Assembly: GCA_035610365.1 (NCBI GenBank) | Contig: CM069439.1 | Location: 9,796,001-9,860,000, forward strand | Length of the DNA stretch: 64,000 bases | Direction of reading: 5' to 3' | Source of the DNA: Aquatica leii | Taxonomy: Eukaryota; Arthropoda; Insecta; Coleoptera; Lampyridae | Shown: positions 59,057-64,000 of the stretch, piece by piece | Numbering within the stretch: position 1 is the stretch's first letter | How the letters are laid out: each line of letters starts with the position of its first letter | The notes under the pieces: generated by a model | The model's input: the letters and a program-made list of their open reading frames with translations, nothing else | Databases searched by the model: none | Told to the model about the DNA's origin: nothing | Translations under genes and position numbers: made by a program

Positions 59057-60526
59057 TACATACTATTGTTGTATTAGCTAGTATTATAGTATTATTTTAA
59101 TAGGTTTTGAATCGCTTGTAAGTCTTAAAGGTAAAGTGTTCAAGTGATATTTATCAAAAATCGAATTTAGATTAGTTAAAGTAGTGTTGGGAGATTGTTG
59201 GTTGGGTATATACAACGGTTAATTGTATTGTTCAGTGAATTCAATAACTATAAGCTTGGATTTGACCAATAACAATAAATTTGGAGTCTACACGTTTCTA
59301 ATGCATGCAAAACCTTTCTAATAAGTAGCGAAATAGATAGTAAAAATACGACTTGATTTGATTAGATGCAGGAAAAAATTTGAATTAATGCAAGGCAATG
59401 CGATAACAAACTAAATGCAGCTATTATTCAATAGGTGGCGTTAGAAATTGACTTTTACTTCTTATGTCAAATTTAATGACAAATTGCAAAATTTATAAAA
59501 ATAAAAGTTCGACTACCGTAACGAAGACCTCAGTACCCACCGACAGACCGTCAGTTAACTAACTCTTCTTTTATTTAATATAATGATGTTTGTGCATGTG
59601 TTTATATGTGTTGGAGTTTAAACCTGTTATCATATCTGTGCATTCGTTTAAATGACTTTAATTGAGAATGTCCTAACTTTCCAATGTCTATTGATATCTT
59701 TAATTATAAACTGGTTGCTTACAACGGCTTTCCCACATATCGAAAGCAAGCAGTGTGTAACGAACTTAATACAAGGTAGAAAGGCAAGGAGGTAGCTTGA
59801 CGATCACAGCCACATTGAGATGTCGCTAATTTTTTTGTTTACGAATTTTAACTAAACGTTAGTGGGTTACATTACAGTGTATAGGTTAGAAATTGTATTT
59901 ATTTCGTTTCATACTGTAAAATAACACGATAATTATTTACAATTCAATTTACAGCCAGCATATAGTTAGATTGCGCACTTAACAGTGCAATTAATCTATG
60001 AGAAGCTTTAATTTTACTATACATACCTATAAGTACGTTGTTTCTTCATCGCAAACTTCATCACTGATCAGTTTTATTAAAATTTCTTTTGTAATAGAGT
60101 GTTGGTCAGCATGATGTGAGAATTTAGACTGCCGCTCGTCACGGATTATGGAACATGTTTTATGCAATAGGAGGTGCAGAGAAAGATGTTTTGCCACGAC
60201 GTACAGGAAATCTATAGAAACTGTGTATAGCCCGTGGATCGTACGAAGGAATAGGGATTGTAAGAAAGAGTTTCCGCACTATGTGTGTATGTCGTAGTCT
60301 ATGATACTAGATGTTTAAATCATATGTGACTGTATTGTTGAAAATTGTCACTAATGATTTCCTATGTAGGTTTAAGTTACGACGAGAAAACTTATAGAAC
60401 AAGTGCAAGATAGTCTTGTTCAACGAGAAACCAAAAACCAGGTACTTTGGTGTTGGCAGCTGAAACTGTCAGTTTGTTCATGACAGCCCAACGTTATTAA
60501 ACGCTCCTAAAATACTTACTTCGTAC
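59057..60526. other. Unassigned intergenic DNA
   Basis: About 1.5 kb with mixed composition and no recognisable coding sequence, RNA or transposon end. Confidence 0.45.
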
Positions 60527-60723
60527 CAGCGGCTGCGACTTTCAAAAACTTCGAGAGGTGCTGCATTTTTGTGAAACAATTAACATCTATATTTTATTGT
60601 TTAACGAAAATAAGTACGTATACATTTAAAAGATAACCGATAATTTTGTGGGGTGCTCAGCACCTCGCAAAATCCTTTGTAAGGTGTCCCAGTCGCCGGG
60701 CACCCATAAAGTCGCCGCCGCTG
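60527..60723. mobile_element. 197-bp MITE with 16-bp inverted ends
   Basis: Left end CAGCGGCTGCGACTTT and inverted right end CAGCGGCGGCGACTTT (15 of 16 match). A second internal pair, CGAGAGGTGCTG and CGAGGTGCTGAGCACC, is also inverted. It is GC-richer than its surroundings. CAG ends suggest a hAT-derived MITE, but I could not find a clean 8-bp duplication. Confidence 0.75.
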
Positions 60724-60849
60724 CCACCGACGTTATGCTTTCATTTATAGCCACTTAATCATGTCGAGATTCAATATTCTGAAAAGATCGGGATCTGATA
60801 CAGACTTGGTATGGATTATTGTTTGTTAGACCTCTGTCTGAGAAAAGGG

Positions 60850-62450
60850 ATCAAACTATTGATTTCCTTGTATCATACTCTGTGAGAGTGTACCTCTTAC
60901 CGTCACGGACATTGCAGCATGGTTGAATAATAAGTAATTTGTGAGAAAATCCTATAAAGTAATCCCCACGGACTCGCTGCCAAACTTATCTCTAGAAACC
61001 TTTGCCATGAGCTAAATTTTGAACTCTTCACTGTCAGTTTATACCGGTGAAGCGCGGTCTTGTACAAGTTACGCCATTGAATTTTTAACACTACCAGGGC
61101 TTTTTGTGCTTGCTATACGACTGGCTCTAACCTATTTAGCCTTGTATACCAGTTCTATAATTCTGGTTAGGTTCGAGAGTCAGCCTGGTCAACTTATCAA
61201 TAGAGACGTTGAAAGAATTAAGATCGTAGCATTTAAGTCCACGTAGAAACTAACTATAGGAATAAAGGTGCTGACAGTTGTGTTCGGTTTACAAGATCTA
61301 TGAGTTTGACATCGAAGATACGCTTAGAGATCGGAACGGGTCGAGAATTTTCAACGGTTAAATTAAAACGTATCAGTCGGTGGTCACTTTCAATCCACTC
61401 AGAAATAACTTTCCAATTAGAAATCTTTCGAGCTAAAGCTTCGATGCTAGAGTGACATCAATGTTTTATAAACCTTGATGACTAGCAAAAGTAAAAGGTT
61501 GGTTAGATCACGTTTACTCACGAGGTTCACCACGCTTCTGTCTCGTTCGTCAGTCTGCAAAAAAAGCGGCGATTTTGAATTAAAGTCACTTGCTGTGATA
61601 ATCGAGACGCTTCTTAGTTCATCTAAAACTGTATTTAAATGTTCTAGGTAAATGCAAATATTCTCGTTTGGTGACCATATATACACCAATGAGGTGTTTT
61701 GAACTGTAATCCGACGCTTCGCACTATTGAAAACAATAGCCGAGAAATACCACAAAGATGCGGGGATCCACATGAATGGCAAAGTTGCCTCAGCGAGCAT
61801 GTACCCTAAATCAGAAAGATACACGTATGGCTCTTGGGTCAATACGCCGGGTAACAGCATATAACCAGATCGCCTTCTGCCTTTTCCGACACCTGCCTAG
61901 TGACCAAATTTCTGGCATTTGTAATTTGTAGCATCTCATGATGCGTACGTGGTCATTCACGCTGCATGCGTTCCATGCTGCATACACTCGATGATTAGTC
62001 ATGAGGTACTTTTATACATTTGGAGGTAATTCCACTATCCAGTGGCAGTTGGCTGTTGGCTCTCTTGACATGAATGAATAATCTCATTTGTGCGTAAAAG
62101 TTCTAATCAAGGATCGCTTCCTTCACCTGCTCCAGCAAGAAGTTAACGAGAACGTCCATAATAAAAATCCTAGGATTGTTTTGTAATCTGATAACCATGG
62201 CCACCTTTGTCTAGGTCCGCTGAGATCTTGGAAATGTCTGTCTTTGTGAACTCAAGATGGACCGAGTTTTGTTCCATTTTTGTCCTTAGACCGAGTGACA
62301 AAAATGGAACAAAACAAGACCAGTCTAGTGTAGGATTGAGGACTTTCATAAGAGTAGTGTTTGTCTTATCAGCGGTTTTAATATTCGTGTCGGGTTTAAG
62401 CATAATCATAACTGTGGATCGTTAGATTAGCGCAACGGATTTTAGATTGG
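60850..62450 (-). mobile_element. R1-like LINE remnant (endonuclease region)
   Basis: The minus strand carries, in order, a C-terminal ORF1/EN-proximal region (about 62000-62450, poorly conserved), an endonuclease fragment at 61447-61860 (EATLPFMWIPASLWYFSAIV, then LVYIWSPNENICIYLEHL, then SVSIITASDFNSKSPLF where GDFNAKS is expected) and the EN-RT linker at 60903-61091 (KSSKFSSWQRF, then SPWGLLYRI), which is characteristic of R1-clade elements. The RT itself is missing. Stops and substitutions (ASDF for GDF) show decay. Confidence 0.75.
62266..62315. repeat. Perfect 19-bp inverted repeat (hairpin)
   Basis: GTTTTGTTCCATTTTTGTC (62266-62284) and its exact reverse complement (62297-62315) are separated by 12 bases. 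The bases ACCGAGT precede the left arm and recur in the loop. Confidence 0.9.
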
Positions 62451-63741
62451 ATGCAAGACAGTACATCCATCATATCGGATTGTCTAGCAACAGATTCTTT
62501 GCAGTTAGAAATTAGTTTTTAAAGCTCTTTGCTTCAAAGGAATCTTTGAGTGTGAACAATTGGAAATGGTCAGAGTCGTAGTGGTCGTTATCTTCACAAT
62601 GTTGTTTGGAGGAGGATTCAACCTCTATGGCGGTGGAGGAACGCTCGACAGCGCAACTTCTTAAGAAGGCTACTATTAAACTAGTGTCGGTGTAGCCCTT
62701 TTAGTCGAGCAACAAGATACTATTGCCTTATAACCTAAGTTTCGTTGCCCACTTTTATCCACGAAGAGTTAAGAGTTCTAAAGCTTTCTGTAGAAACTAG
62801 AAAAAATCACAATAAATATTAAAGTTACTCGCAAAATTCAGAAAATATCAATTATCTGACGGTGAAAGATGTATTCGCTGTTTGAAGAGAAACCAGAACC
62901 GGAAATTTGGGTTAGTCGTTAGCAAATGTGATTTTCCAACTCTAGCCGTTACTTACCTGTTGGATAAGAATGCGAATGTTTTTTTTCTTCAGAAGTAGTA
63001 TAGATGTTTAACAACGATTAAAATATTTCACGTAGAAGTTCCTAACCCAACTATAAATGATCAATGACGTTAAATAAACGTAATTGTTATTGCCTGAGGG
63101 CAAAGTCGCTAAATTTCTGCCATTTAACTGATATATATATATATATATATTTATGAGCGTTGATGTTGGTGTAGTTAATCTTATCCTATTCTATTAAGGT
63201 AATTGAAATGTATAGTTAGCAAAGTTGTAAATAGAAAAATGCAATGGTGAACATAAAAATTATGAAACACCTTTGATAAATACACACAAATAAAATAAGC
63301 TGCGCTTCTTATTGTGTATCATGTGGTAAAAATAATGTAAATAAGCGGTTCGATTAGACCCGGTGTTTCAATTGGAGTTTAAACTCCAAATTAACTAAAC
63401 TACGTTTTATTTTAAAATTATGTCATATTATTGTTTAACGCAAGACTAATAACCAATAATATGGCAGTATTTTGCAAGTAGACTGAGTTTAATCTTTATT
63501 TTAACTACTATGGTTAAAAAACCGGTCTTTAATTAATTTATGACTGTTGTGATACAATAGACACATGTAATTTGGCAGGTAAGTCGCGTTAGAACCACAT
63601 CCATCAGTATTCATTTGTGCTTGTAAAGCACAGTAGGTTTAATTCTGAATAATATAAAGCCTTGTTCTACGTGGCAGTTGCTTTAAAATACACAAATTGA
63701 GTTTCTTATAAAGGTATAGAAATTTGCAATAATTGGTAAAA
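62451..63741. other. Upstream flank of the Arf gene
   Basis: 62451-62800 may continue the LINE remnant. 62800-63741 is AT-rich and would include the Arf promoter and 5' UTR. It holds a (TA)n tract at 63131-63151 and an 18-bp palindrome at 63372-63389. Confidence 0.5.
63131..63151. repeat. (AT)n microsatellite
   Basis: Ten AT dinucleotides followed by T. Confidence 0.95.

Positions 63742-64000
<259 letters not shown>

Noticed and set aside
58795-59061. 88-codon minus-strand frame
   Set aside because: It falls inside the terminal inverted repeat of a TA-flanked element, and the matching repeat at 57837 encodes a similar but broken frame; not a gene.

Overview
This window is AT-rich nuclear DNA from an insect. 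It shows intron-split genes with GT..AG introns of about 40-100 nt in the compact genes, animal-specific proteins (an ARF class II GTPase, prolyl 3-hydroxylase, sarcalumenin, PAPS transporter), and a dense load of arthropod-type transposons (Gypsy, Penelope-like, R1-like LINE, mariner, hAT, pogo, Mutator-like). I cannot name the species; a holometabolous insect such as a beetle would fit, with low confidence.

Host genes. (1) 8835-10454, minus: a PAPS transporter 1 (slalom/SLC35B2) gene in 4 coding segments, with one unresolved frame change near its N-terminus. (2) 21799-26877, minus: a sarcalumenin-like dynamin-superfamily GTPase. Nine coding exons can be joined in phase to 821 aa, from a signal-peptide exon through a very acidic Asp/Glu tract to the GTPase. 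(3) 40179-52161, minus: a prolyl 3-hydroxylase (leprecan/P3H) gene. Nine coding exons join in phase to 636 aa, and the 9-kb first intron contains a whole degenerate Gypsy element in the opposite orientation. (4) 63742-64000, plus: the first two exons of an Arf102F/ARF4-5-like gene, running off the end. These genes are not functionally linked; three of them act in the secretory pathway or ER/SR.

Mobile DNA. 2231-7275 (minus) is a 5'-truncated Gypsy element; 43091-50582 (plus) is a second, diverged and longer member of the same family. Both carry, after the integrase GPY/F module, an extra region with a TARG1/OARD1-like macrodomain and then a CCCH zinc finger. This is the most unusual thing in the window. 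Other elements are a Gypsy integrase fragment (7523-8354), a purine-rich LINE (11.6-14.5 kb), a Penelope-like fragment (17.2-18.3 kb), a mariner with TIRs of about 150 bp sitting in a 277-bp tandem array (18.7-21.1 kb), a ZMYM1-type hAT split by other insertions (27.6-34.1 kb), a pogo/Tigger fragment (34.4-35.2 kb), two Penelope-like elements in inverted orientation (36.7-39.0 kb), a second copy of the ZMYM1-type hAT (52.45-57.78 kb), a long-TIR TA element (57.8-59.1 kb), a 197-bp MITE and an R1-like LINE remnant (60.8-62.5 kb).

Nesting. The second hAT copy is a four-level nest that target-site duplications resolve exactly: the ZMYM1-type hAT contains a different hAT (8-bp TSD TACTAGAC), which contains a solo LTR of the macrodomain Gypsy family (TSD ATAT), which contains a 2.07-kb LTR-like element (TSD GGTT). 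Likewise the intronic Gypsy copy carries a 776-bp TIR element in its protease region and a 1401-bp solo LTR (TSD TCCT) at its integrase/macrodomain junction. The remaining stretches are AT-rich and hold nothing I can assign.
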